Shown one piece after another: positions 43,409 to 51,411 of a stretch of 64,000 bases of DNA. The first letter of the stretch is position 1, and each line of letters begins with the position of its first letter. Both the position numbers and the translations under genes were made by a program. The stretch is from positions 1 through 64,000 of the forward strand of contig JAJCZJ010000090.1 of the NCBI GenBank assembly GCA_029262455.1. The letters are read 5' to 3'. A model generated the notes under the pieces. The model was not told the origin of the DNA, searched no databases, and saw only the letters and a program-made list of their open reading frames with translations. The DNA is from Deltaproteobacteria bacterium. GTDB lineage: Bacteria; Desulfobacterota; Binatia; HRBIN30; CADEER01.

Positions 43409-44448
43409 TTTAGCTTCCCTCGCTTGCCGCGACGTTGCCTCTTCGCGTTTACGCCAGCGTCGCGGCGGCGGGTGGACTCGCCGCCTTGCCGGTCAGTTGC
43501 TTGTAGGTGAGGCGACGTCCCACAGACTTCCGAGACGACTTCCTTAAAACGTCCCGCGTCGCCGTCTTCGTGCTTGCGCTCATTGAAGCGGAATGCCTGC
43601 TCGTCGAGATAGCGAAACAGATGGAAGGGCTCGACCGATACGTAGGTGCCCTTGAGCCCACGCTTGAGCAGGCTCCAGAAGTTCTCCATCCCGTTCGTAT
43701 GGACGTTCCCGCGAACATACTCTTCGGCGTGGTTTACGAACTCATGGACGTAGTCCTCATCGAGTCCAAGGTACGAGGCCAGTTCGTCAGTGAACACTTC
43801 GGCCCCGGCTTCGACGTTGGCGCGAATCTCGCCCTGCAAAGTCTTGCGCTTGCGGTTGGTGAGATGCTTCACGCGGACCTTGCCGGACTCGCGATCCAGC
43901 AGGCCCATCACCAACTCTTTGCCCGCACCACCCGTGCCTGTGATCTTCTCAGCACGCTTGTGCTTGTGCATGTTGCGGGACTTGCCACCGATGAACGTCT
44001 CGTCAGCCTCGATCGGTCCGCCACCGCCACCCATCTTCGTCTCGAAGGTCCCGTTCTGCATGGCGAGACGGATACGGTGGAGCATAAACCACGCCGTCTT
44101 CTGCGTGACGCCGATGGCGCGGTGCAGCTCCAGCGAGCTGACGCCGTTCTTGCAGTTCGAGATGAGCCACACTGCCGGCAGCCACTTGGTGAGCGACAGC
44201 GGAGAATCCTCAAAGATCGTTCCGACCTTGATGGAGAACTGCTGCTTGGGGTGCTTGGTGCGGCATTTCCAGCGGCGCTGGTTGCTCAGGTAGTTGACTT
44301 CGGCGCTGTCGCAGGAAGGGCAGCGGACTTCGCCGTCGGGCCAGCGGATGGCCGCGACGTAGTCGATGCAAGCCTGTTCATCCGAGAAGAAACGGATGGC
44401 ACCGGCAAGGGTTTTCGGGGTGTTTGTCTCGCTGATGTTCTTGGCCAT
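43405..44448 (-). CDS. IS1595-family transposase (ISXO2-like)
   Basis: 347 residues. N-terminal zinc ribbon (CPSCDSAEVNYL ... WKCRTKHP) after a helical start, then the catalytic DDE-like core: IEADETFIGGKSRN (first Asp), EVFTDELASYLGL (second Asp) and VHTNGMENFWSLLKRGLKGTY (Asn/Glu position and helix). This is the IS1595 superfamily pattern DD(E/N). ATG 44448 lies 26 bp inside the right inverted repeat. Plus-strand ORFs of more than 400 residues overlapping it are shadows. Confidence 0.93.
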   Translation of the reverse strand: MAKNISETNTPKTLAGAIRFFSDEQACIDYVAAIRWPDGEVRCPSCDSAEVNYLSNQRRWKCRTKHPKQQFSIKVGTIFEDSPLSLTKWLPAVWLISNCKNGVSSLELHRAIGVTQKTAWFMLHRIRLAMQNGTFETKMGGGGGPIEADETFIGGKSRNMHKHKRAEKITGTGGAGKELVMGLLDRESGKVRVKHLTNRKRKTLQGEIRANVEAGAEVFTDELASYLGLDEDYVHEFVNHAEEYVRGNVHTNGMENFWSLLKRGLKGTYVSVEPFHLFRYLDEQAFRFNERKHEDGDAGRFKEVVSEVCGTSPHLQATDRQGGESTRRRDAGVNAKRQRRGKRGKLK

Positions 44449-44496
44449 GCAGGGAAGCTATCCCGGATGGTCAGGTTAGTCAAGTATATATTTACC

Positions 44497-44504
44497 CAAA
44501 AAAG
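44497..44504. repeat. 8-bp target-site duplication, right
   Basis: CAAAAAAG, identical to 41939-41946. It begins right after the right inverted repeat and ends 3 bp before the CoA-transferase stop codon at 44507. Confidence 0.85.
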
Positions 44505-44506
44505 GG

Positions 44507-46900
44507 TCAAAGGCCGACCGGCCGGGTGCCGACGATATGGTCCTCGGCAAGCTCGTCGAGTTCGGCGTCGGTCAGGCCGAGCCATCCTTGGAGAATGTCA
44601 CGGTTGTCGCCGCCCAGTGTTGGCGCCGGTGTTCGCAACCAGCGCTCGACGCTTTGGTAGCGGAAGGGAAGCGACGGCAGAACGACTTTACCGACGGTCG
44701 GGTGATCGGGGCTTTCGAAGAAGCCGCGCTCGACCATTTGTGGATGGAGGTGAATCGATCTCGGATCGTTGACGGTACCGGCAGGAATTCCGGCGGCGAC
44801 TAGCTGGGCGACGAGCTCTCTTCTGTCTCGCTTGCCGAAGAACTGGTTCAGACTTTTGTCGATCCGCTCGCGTGCCTTTCGCCTTCCGGCGAACGTCCGC
44901 AGGTCTCGGTCGCGTTTCCAGGACGATTCGCCGACGATCTCTACCAGGCTCTGCCACTGCGAGTCGGTGTTGATCGACAGGGCCATCCACTTCTCGTTGC
45001 CGGGCTCGCTGCCGAGGCACTGGTAGAGTCCTTCTGGTGCGGCGTCTGGTCCGCGGTTCCCGTCGCGGTGCATGAGGTTGCCGTACGCGGTGTATTCGAT
45101 GACCTGCTCGGCTGCGGCGTTGAGCGCGCCTTCGACCATCGTGCACTCGACGTGCACCGCTTCGCCGCGCTGTTTGCGTTCCTCGAGTGCGACCAAAAGA
45201 GCGAAGGCGGCGTGCATTCCTGCGAGTGGGTCGCAGGGGCCGCGTTGGATGCGCGGCTGGTCGTCGCGATGACCGGTCATCCAGGCGAGCCCTGACAACT
45301 GCTCCATGGTCTGAGCGAAGCCGGTGTTGTCACGCCAGGGCCCGTCGAGTCCGAAGGCGGGCATACGCACCATCGTGCATTGAGGGTTGATCTCGTGGAT
45401 GAGATCCCACGTCAGACCGAACCCGTCGAGAACGCGCGGTGTGAAGTTCTCGACCAGCGCGTCGGCGCCGACCAGGAGTCGCTTCATCAGGTTCATGCCG
45501 CGCTCGTCCGTCAGATGCAGGGTCAGATCGCGTTTGTTCGCATTCGTATGGAGAAAAAACTGACTGCATTCCCACCAGTCGTCGTAGGTGCCGGCGAGCA
45601 TGCCGCCGATCATGCGCATTCCGTCCGGCCGGTGCGTGGACTCGATGTGGATCACTTCGGCGCCGAGGCAGGCAAGCATCAGGGTCGCAGAGGGTCCGGC
45701 CCACCAGTTCGTGCAATCGAGAATTCGCAGCCCCGCTAGAGGTAGCGGCGCGGTCTTTGTACCGGTTCTGGACTCGGCCTTCGGTCGTTGCGGTCGGCGC
45801 GCCTCGATCTGTCCCGAATGTTCGCCCAGAGTCGGTGCTGCGGTTGGGGCGGGCGGCTCGCTGCCGTTGATGAGATAGGGAGGCCGTGGGTATTCGAAGG
45901 CGCCGTTTGGAGCGGAGCGATAGACGCCGCGGGCCTGTACTTGTTCGTGGTCGCGCACCGACGATCCGTCGAGGACCGGGGCGACCGGGATTCGGAAGGC
46001 CGAGGCGCGCTCGACGATCTCAGCGGTCGTGTGAGTAGACGTCCAGGAGTTGACGATCGCCTGCCACTCTTCGAGTCGCGCAAAGCGCAGGCCGACGTTG
46101 GCCAACTCTTCGTCCTCCTGGAGTTCGGGTCGTTCGATCATCAGCAGGAAGTCGGAGAACTGTTGCCGGGTGTTGGTGCAGAACCCGACGAACCCGTCGA
46201 GGGTTTGCTCGATCGACGGGGTCTCGACGGTCGGCATGATGGCGCCATCGAGCTCAGCCGGTGCTTGAAACATCTGGAACAGCACCGACATATAGTTGGT
46301 CGTGGCGATGGTCATGGTCTCGAGCAAAGAGTAGTCGATCCACTCCCCGTGGCCGGTCGTTTGGGCGCGTTGAACAGCGGCGAGAGCCGCGACCGACGCG
46401 AAGGTTCCGCTGATCCAGTCGGTAATGCGACCGCCAGCCATGAATGGTTCACGCCCCGACAAGCCACGCGAGCCAATCGAACCGGCTTCGGCTTGGATCA
46501 CGAGATCCGAGCTAGGTCGGTTGGCCCAAGGGCCTCGCCGCCCATAGGGAGTGATCGAAAGCACGACGAGGCCTGGGTGCTTCTCCCCCATGCGTTCGGG
46601 GTCGATATCGTCTCGATCAGCGCTTTCGACAACCAAATCGGCGCTCGCGATCAGCTCCGTGAGTTCGCTCGAACCGTGTTCCGCGACCACCGAGCGTTTG
46701 GAAAAGTGCAAGAACTGGAACAGGGCGCTGTCGCTGCCGCCGAGGTCGGCGCCGGTTGCCGAGCGGTGCCGCAGCGGGTCACCTGCGCTGTCTTCAACTT
46801 TGATGACATCGGCGCCGGCGTCGGCCATGAGCTTGGTGCAGTAGGCGCCAGCAATACCTGCAGAGAGATCGACGACGCGGATCTTGCTCAGCGCGGACAT
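44507..46900 (-). CDS. Double-length CaiB/BaiF (family III) CoA-transferase I
   Basis: 797 residues from ATG 46900, chosen because AAGGA lies six bases upstream and MSALSKIRVVDLSAGIAGAY is the family start. Two CoA-transferase family III domains are joined. The first (about 1-380) has KIRVVDLSAGIAGAYCTKLMADAGADVIKVE. The second (about 400-790) has LAGLRILDCTNWWAGPSATLMLACLGAEVIHIES and QCTMVRMPAFGLDGPW, RGPCDPLAGMHAAFALLVALEERKQRGEAVHVE. Single-domain members are about 400 residues, so this is a natural tandem fusion. It moves CoA between organic acids; substrate unknown. Ends 3 bp before the IS duplication. Confidence 0.9.
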   Translation of the reverse strand: MSALSKIRVVDLSAGIAGAYCTKLMADAGADVIKVEDSAGDPLRHRSATGADLGGSDSALFQFLHFSKRSVVAEHGSSELTELIASADLVVESADRDDIDPERMGEKHPGLVVLSITPYGRRGPWANRPSSDLVIQAEAGSIGSRGLSGREPFMAGGRITDWISGTFASVAALAAVQRAQTTGHGEWIDYSLLETMTIATTNYMSVLFQMFQAPAELDGAIMPTVETPSIEQTLDGFVGFCTNTRQQFSDFLLMIERPELQEDEELANVGLRFARLEEWQAIVNSWTSTHTTAEIVERASAFRIPVAPVLDGSSVRDHEQVQARGVYRSAPNGAFEYPRPPYLINGSEPPAPTAAPTLGEHSGQIEARRPQRPKAESRTGTKTAPLPLAGLRILDCTNWWAGPSATLMLACLGAEVIHIESTHRPDGMRMIGGMLAGTYDDWWECSQFFLHTNANKRDLTLHLTDERGMNLMKRLLVGADALVENFTPRVLDGFGLTWDLIHEINPQCTMVRMPAFGLDGPWRDNTGFAQTMEQLSGLAWMTGHRDDQPRIQRGPCDPLAGMHAAFALLVALEERKQRGEAVHVECTMVEGALNAAAEQVIEYTAYGNLMHRDGNRGPDAAPEGLYQCLGSEPGNEKWMALSINTDSQWQSLVEIVGESSWKRDRDLRTFAGRRKARERIDKSLNQFFGKRDRRELVAQLVAAGIPAGTVNDPRSIHLHPQMVERGFFESPDHPTVGKVVLPSLPFRYQSVERWLRTPAPTLGGDNRDILQGWLGLTDAELDELAEDHIVGTRPVGL

Positions 46901-46949
46901 GTCGTCCTTGCAAGATGGGAGTGCGCGGATACTGCAATGCTCGCCCAAC

Positions 46950-49304
46950 TCATTCGAGCGCTCCAGATTCCTCGAGCCCGTCGAGTTCTGGAACAGTCAG
47001 GCCGAGGGCTTCTGACAAGACATCGCGTGAATGTTGTCCGAGGGTTGGGCTGGGCGCCGCGTAGCCACTGGGGGCGGCGCTCATTCGGAAGCCATTGTGT
47101 TCGTACACGGTCGCACCGAGAAGCGGGTGTTCCAGTTGGGCGTAATGTTTGCGGTGTGCGAGTTGTGGGTCTTCGAGCAGATCGCAGAAATCGAGCACTG
47201 GCACAGCTTCGATGCCGAGGTTTTGCAATTGTTCGGCTGCTTCCGCGCGCGTTTGCGTTGCCGTCCATGTGGCAACGATGGCTTCCGTCTCGTCGGCATT
47301 CTCGAGCCGCTCGGCGCTGGTGCGGAAGTTGTCGTCTTGTATGCCGATGACGCTGGCGAGACGCTGCCACTCCTCGTCGTTCCAGACTGCGATCGCGATC
47401 CATCGGTCGCCGACGGCGCCCTCGTCTTTGCATGGAAACACGCCGTGCGGCGCGCAGCGGCTCGAGCGGTTGCCCATGCGCGGGGTCATGACGCCGCTGT
47501 TGGCGAACTCGAGTAGTGCGGGGGCATTGCAGTAGAGACCGGCCTCGACCTGGGACAGGTCGAGGTGTACCCCTTTGCCGGTTCGCTCTCGATAGAGAAG
47601 CCCTGCGGCGAGCAGTGAGGCGGCGAAGCGTGGTGACAGGGAGTCGGTGATGGTTCCGTACGGCCCATTGGGCTCTCGGTCGGGCCAGCCGGTTAGATAG
47701 TTGAAGCACGCGAGGGCTGCGCCCTGCGCACCGAAGCCCGGGTAGTTGCGGTGTGGGCCGGTCTGGCCGTTGATACAAGAGGAGACCATGACCAGGTCGG
47801 GCTTGTCGCCGACGAGGTCTTGGTAGCTCAAGCCGAAGCCGGGCATGGCCTTGGGGGCAAAGTTTTCGAGGACGCCGTCGGCCCAATCGATGAGCCGTTT
47901 GGCGATTGCAGCGCCGTCGGGGTGTTTGAGGTTGATGCTGAGGCTGCGCTTGCCGACATTCAGCGTGTTGAACATGACCGAACCTTCGAGTCCGTGGGGG
48001 TTGTTCGGACCGAGGGCATAGATGCGCAGGAAGTCGGGACGCGACCGCGACTCCAGCTTGATGACGGTGGCGCCGTGTTCGACGAAGTAGCGGGTTGCGA
48101 TCGGGCCGGCAGCACCGGAGCCGAATTCGAGTAGCCGGGTGCCGTGCCAGGCGCCGGCAGTCTCGGAAGACGGCTTCCCGCCATTTCGCGCCTTCCACCA
48201 CGGGTCCTTACCGGTTTTCGGCAGGTCTTGAGCTCTAATACAGGGCGGGTCTGCGTCTGGGCTGGTGGTAAGCGCGATGCGGGTCGGGAATCCTTCGATG
48301 TCGCCGAGCCGGTCGAACATCTGGCGGTGGCGAAGCTGTGCGCTGCCGTAGACCTCCCGTGGCGAGGCGACGATGGCGAGCATGAGGTTGTATTCGTATG
48401 CGACGTCTTGCAACTCGCTCATCGTGTAGAGCTGGAAGAGCTCGATGAGCGGTGTTTCGATCTCGCGCATCTCGTCGTCCGTGGTTTCGTTCGGGTTCCA
48501 CTTCGCCCAGTCACGCTCCGTCCAAGCGGGACTCTCAATGCCCTTTTCGATCAGCATCTTCTTGATCAATTGGAGACTTGGCACGCGTGCCGGACCGCCG
48601 CGCAGGCCGAAGGTGACGAAGCCGTCTTGGCAGGCCCAAACTTCACGTGTGCGACCGATCTTGGCGCCGACGCGTTGGCCGCGGCGCCCCTGTAGGCCCA
48701 TCGAAGCTGCCGCTGCCATGTTGGCGACCTGGATGACCTCCTGCATGGCGACATCGACGATCTGCGGTCGGCCCGATGCGACGGCGCTGAGTACGGCGAA
48801 GACGGCTTCTGCTCCGGTGTGGGCGTAGGCCGTGGGCTCGCTGCAACGGACGGGGGCTCGGTCTGGCGAACCGGTGGCGAACATATTCCCCGAAGCCGCC
48901 ATCGCACCGAGGTCGCTGGCGCGCCACGCCGAGCGCGGCCCGTCGAGGCCGAAGGCCGTCACTCGGATCCAGCTCGCATGCGGTGCTCGCCGCGGATCAA
49001 TGTTGGGCGCTCCGGGCCAGCCCGGGGTGTCGATGACGACATCGGCGCGCTTCAGGAGATCGTCGAACTCGGCCGTCTCAGTCCCGAAGTAGGCGATGGT
49101 CTTGCCGGCGCTCCAGGCGGCGTGGCGCAGGGAGATCGGCCCGTCGGTAGTGTCGAGGAAGGGGCCGGCGGCGCGCAGCGGGTCGCCGTCCGGCGGCTCG
49201 ACGCGCACGACGGTGGCGCCGAGGTCGGCGAGGAGACGGCCGGTCATTGCCGCGGGTTCGCCGGCGAGGTCGACGACATGCAGCCCGGTGAGTAGCGTGC
49301 TCAT
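46950..49304 (-). CDS. Double-length CaiB/BaiF (family III) CoA-transferase II
   Basis: 784 residues. Same two-domain layout as the downstream gene: domain 1 opens LLTGLHVVDLAGEPAAMTGRLLADLGATVVRVEPPDGDPLR, and domain 2 has GTRLLEFGSGAAGPIATRYFVEHGATVIKLESRSRPDF and PDLVMVSSCINGQTGPHRNYPGFGAQGAALACFNYLTGW. The two paralogues are adjacent and co-directional (49-bp gap), so they probably act in the same pathway or form one complex. The shared double architecture suggests duplication of an already fused gene. Acyl specificity unknown. Confidence 0.9.
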   Translation of the reverse strand: MSTLLTGLHVVDLAGEPAAMTGRLLADLGATVVRVEPPDGDPLRAAGPFLDTTDGPISLRHAAWSAGKTIAYFGTETAEFDDLLKRADVVIDTPGWPGAPNIDPRRAPHASWIRVTAFGLDGPRSAWRASDLGAMAASGNMFATGSPDRAPVRCSEPTAYAHTGAEAVFAVLSAVASGRPQIVDVAMQEVIQVANMAAAASMGLQGRRGQRVGAKIGRTREVWACQDGFVTFGLRGGPARVPSLQLIKKMLIEKGIESPAWTERDWAKWNPNETTDDEMREIETPLIELFQLYTMSELQDVAYEYNLMLAIVASPREVYGSAQLRHRQMFDRLGDIEGFPTRIALTTSPDADPPCIRAQDLPKTGKDPWWKARNGGKPSSETAGAWHGTRLLEFGSGAAGPIATRYFVEHGATVIKLESRSRPDFLRIYALGPNNPHGLEGSVMFNTLNVGKRSLSINLKHPDGAAIAKRLIDWADGVLENFAPKAMPGFGLSYQDLVGDKPDLVMVSSCINGQTGPHRNYPGFGAQGAALACFNYLTGWPDREPNGPYGTITDSLSPRFAASLLAAGLLYRERTGKGVHLDLSQVEAGLYCNAPALLEFANSGVMTPRMGNRSSRCAPHGVFPCKDEGAVGDRWIAIAVWNDEEWQRLASVIGIQDDNFRTSAERLENADETEAIVATWTATQTRAEAAEQLQNLGIEAVPVLDFCDLLEDPQLAHRKHYAQLEHPLLGATVYEHNGFRMSAAPSGYAAPSPTLGQHSRDVLSEALGLTVPELDGLEESGALE

Positions 49305-49321
49305 CTCGAGTTTCGGAGCAC

Positions 49322-50182
49322 TCAGGTTTTGGGCCTGCCCCCGCGCAGAACATCGGCCCCAAATGCAGGCTCGGCGAACTCTGTAAAGTCGGGGCCGCGC
49401 CTGAGTGCATGACCGCCGTCTACGTTAATCGCGACGCCGGTGATCCAGCGAGATTCGGGGCCGATCAAGAATCGTGCGAGGTTCGCAACATCCTCCGGCT
49501 GCCCGACATCGGCCATGGGCGTGTTCTGAATGTACGAGTCGTAGATCGAGCTATCGCGCGGTATGGCTTCCATGATTTCTGTTGCGATGAAGCCGGGTCG
49601 GATCGAGTTGAAGCGGACGTTGCGCGCACCGAACTCGTCAGCGGCATTCTTCATCATCTCTTCTAGCCCGGCTTTGCCCACCGTGTACGCGCCAAAGTAG
49701 GGGTGCGTGACGTGGCCGGCGATTGATGACATGCCGATAAACGAACCGCCGCCGGCCTCGACCATGTACGGCGTCGTGTGTTTGACGCACAGCATCGTAG
49801 TGAGGACGTTGAGGTGCAGGATTCGGATGAACTCCGCGGTGTCCTGGACGTGGTAAGGGCCGAACCCGCCTCCGCCACCGGCGTTGGCGACGCAGCCGTC
49901 GAGGCTGCCGGTTGGTTGCGCAGCTTTGGCGACAACTTTCTCGACCGTGGCCTCGTCGGTGACGTCGCCGGCGATGAAGTGGACGCTGCCGCCGTGGCCG
50001 ACGCGGGAAGAGATCGTCTCTGCGGCGGCTTCGAGCTTGGATTCCGTGCGCCCGCAGATGGTGACGGCGGCACCGTCCGCAGCGAGACGCGCGGCGCAGG
50101 CCATTCCGATGCCGGTTCCGCCACCGGTCACGAGTACGGCGAGTCCCTCGAGACCGCCTGAGGGGATTGTTCCCTTTGCCAT
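49322..50182 (-). CDS. Short-chain dehydrogenase/reductase (FabG-like)
   Basis: 286 residues from ATG 50182 (MAKGTIPSGGLEGLAVLVTGGGTGIGMACAARLAADGA). Rossmann glycine motif TGGGTGIG, NNAG-equivalent CVANAGGGGGFGP, the catalytic Ser in FIGMSSIAGH and Tyr/Lys in YFGAYTVGKAGLEEM. NAD(P)H-dependent keto-reductase or alcohol dehydrogenase; substrate unknown. The in-frame extension to 50671 crosses the cupin gene's 5' region and is not coding. It sits 17 bp upstream of CoA-transferase II on the same strand. Confidence 0.9.
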   Translation of the reverse strand: MAKGTIPSGGLEGLAVLVTGGGTGIGMACAARLAADGAAVTICGRTESKLEAAAETISSRVGHGGSVHFIAGDVTDEATVEKVVAKAAQPTGSLDGCVANAGGGGGFGPYHVQDTAEFIRILHLNVLTTMLCVKHTTPYMVEAGGGSFIGMSSIAGHVTHPYFGAYTVGKAGLEEMMKNAADEFGARNVRFNSIRPGFIATEIMEAIPRDSSIYDSYIQNTPMADVGQPEDVANLARFLIGPESRWITGVAINVDGGHALRRGPDFTEFAEPAFGADVLRGGRPKT

Positions 50183-50350
50183 GGTTCTTGTGCTCCTTGC
50201 CTTGTGAGAGTTCAGGTCTGAACCGTGACCATAGTGAAATGACGAGAGCGGACCAAGCCAAGCGCTAGCAGCCCGTTGCGTCGCTTTGACTGGCGCATCG
50301 TCCGGTGATCTGCTTTTTGCTGATGTTGGGGAAATTGATTGGAGAGAGTG

Positions 50351-50809
50351 ATGGCTGTGGGAAGTGAGCCGTCGGCGGTTCATATTGGCGCCGACGAGTT
50401 GCCGTTCGTAGACATTGGCGACGGTAGTTTGTTGAAGGTATTGCAGGTCAAAACCGGTGAGGGCCTTTGGATTGTCGAGAATAGATTCAAGGCCGGTTGC
50501 GAGGTGCAGAAACACCGCCACACCGGGCCGGTTTTTGGCTACACCGTGTCGGGCGCCTGGAAATACAAAGAGTACGACTACGTCAATCGGGCCGGTTCGT
50601 TTCTCTACGAACCGGCGGGATCGGTTCACACCCTGCAATGTATCGAAGACGACACGCAGGTTTGGTTCCAAATCTACGGATCCAATCTGAACCTCGATGC
50701 CGAGGGCAACGTGGAGATGGTGATCGATGGCCAGGTCGCGTTGGAAGGCTACTACGCTCTATGCGAAGCACAGGGCTTGCCCCGTCCGAACGTCCTGGTC
50801 GAGGACTGA
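50351..50809 (+). CDS. Cupin protein, 2,4'-dihydroxyacetophenone dioxygenase-like
   Basis: 152 residues from ATG 50351 with GGAGAG upstream. Double-stranded beta-helix cupin: FKAGCEVQKHRHTGPVFGYTVSGAWKYKEY (His-x-His metal ligands) and SFLYEPAGSVHTLQCIEDD (second motif with His). The order of motifs and the length agree with the 2,4'-dihydroxyacetophenone dioxygenase group, which cleaves an aromatic ketone side chain with Fe. It is divergent from the SDR. Non-enzymatic cupins have the same fold, so the activity is a proposal. Confidence 0.8.
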   Translation: MAVGSEPSAVHIGADELPFVDIGDGSLLKVLQVKTGEGLWIVENRFKAGCEVQKHRHTGPVFGYTVSGAWKYKEYDYVNRAGSFLYEPAGSVHTLQCIEDDTQVWFQIYGSNLNLDAEGNVEMVIDGQVALEGYYALCEAQGLPRPNVLVED

Positions 50810-50817
50810 CCCCAACC

Positions 50818-50949
50818 GAGCGCGAAGCGCGTACGGGGGCAAAATTCACGATGAGCGAAGCGAGCCCAGCGGAGCGCGAAGCGCGTACGGGGGCAAAACT
50901 CATAATGTTTGCGAGCCCAGCGGAGCGCGTAGCGCGTACGGGGGCAAAA
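50818..50949. repeat. Three interspersed copies of a 27-bp motif
   Basis: GAGCGCGAAGCGCGTACGGG... occurs at 50818-50844, 50872-50898 and 50923-50949, with CGAGCCCAGCG before copies two and three. Spacing is 54 and 51 bp. Each contains a small palindrome GCGCGAAGCGC. The third copy has one T variant. They occupy the gap between the cupin stop and the SnoaL-like start and end 18 bp before its GTG. Confidence 0.9.
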
Positions 50950-50966
50950 CCCAAAACGGAGGAAGT

Positions 50967-51401
50967 GTGTCGATCGAACAAAATAGAAAAACAGTCTTGG
51001 CGATGTGGGAAGCTCTGAGTGCCAAGGACTGGGCGGCGATGAAGACCCACTTGCATGACGAAATTCACTACGAGGATGTGCCGACGGAAGACAACGGTGC
51101 GGTTGGTCCGGAGAACGTCGCCAAGCGGTTGGCGATCGCTTTCGACCATATCGTCAATCACGAACACACGATTCACCATCTCGTCTGCGAAGGCGATGTG
51201 GTGTTCCTCGATCATACCGAGGTGTGGACCTTCCGAACCGGTGAGATCGCGCGCAACCAATTTGCTACCATGCACGAGATGAGGGACGGCAAAGTTTCGA
51301 AGTGGAGCGACTACTGGGACGTTTCCGGATTTGTCGGGCAATTTCCGGCGTGGTTTCTCGAAGAGATGGCCAAGCATACCGAGGCCGATTTCTCAGAGTG
51401 A
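50967..51401 (+). CDS. SnoaL-like/NTF2-fold protein (limonene-1,2-epoxide hydrolase-like)
   Basis: 144 residues from GTG 50967, which has GGAGGA at 50958-50963 and begins MSIEQNRKTVLAMWEALSAKDWAAM. NTF2 fold: HLHDEIHYEDVPTEDNGAVGPENVAKRLAIAFDHIV, CEGDVVFLDHTEVWTFRTGEIARNQFATMHEMRDGKVSKWSDYWDVSGF. The placement of Asp and His residues resembles SnoaL and epoxide-hydrolase members. The extension upstream to 50727 reads through the repeats and the cupin gene. It is followed closely by the amidohydrolase. Confidence 0.8.
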   Translation: MSIEQNRKTVLAMWEALSAKDWAAMKTHLHDEIHYEDVPTEDNGAVGPENVAKRLAIAFDHIVNHEHTIHHLVCEGDVVFLDHTEVWTFRTGEIARNQFATMHEMRDGKVSKWSDYWDVSGFVGQFPAWFLEEMAKHTEADFSE

Positions 51402-51411
51402 GGTGATAACG

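Larger units (their letters stand above)
41947..44496. mobile_element. Complete IS1595-family element with passenger gene
   Basis: 2550 bp. Terminal inverted repeats are 23 bp each (41947-41969 and 44474-44496), starting GGTAAATATATA and matching at 22 of 23 positions. Contents: a passenger membrane protein gene on plus, and a minus-strand transposase with a 4-bp-overlapping small ORF. It lies between the giant surface protein and a CoA-transferase gene whose stop is 3 bp beyond the right duplication, so it disrupts no gene. The intact repeats, perfect duplication and open transposase suggest recent or still-active transposition. Confidence 0.9.

Noticed and set aside
43507-44772. Plus-strand ORF of 421 codons
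   Set aside because: Antisense to the transposase and crosses the right inverted repeat into the CoA-transferase gene; a mobile-element boundary inside a real gene is not plausible.
45788-47350. Plus-strand ORF of 520 codons
   Set aside because: Antisense to both CoA-transferases and spans their intergenic gap; no motif.
49322-50671. Longer SDR start at 50671 (449 codons)
   Set aside because: The extra 160 codons lie antisense to the cupin gene and carry no domain; ATG 50182 gives the standard TGGGTGIG start.
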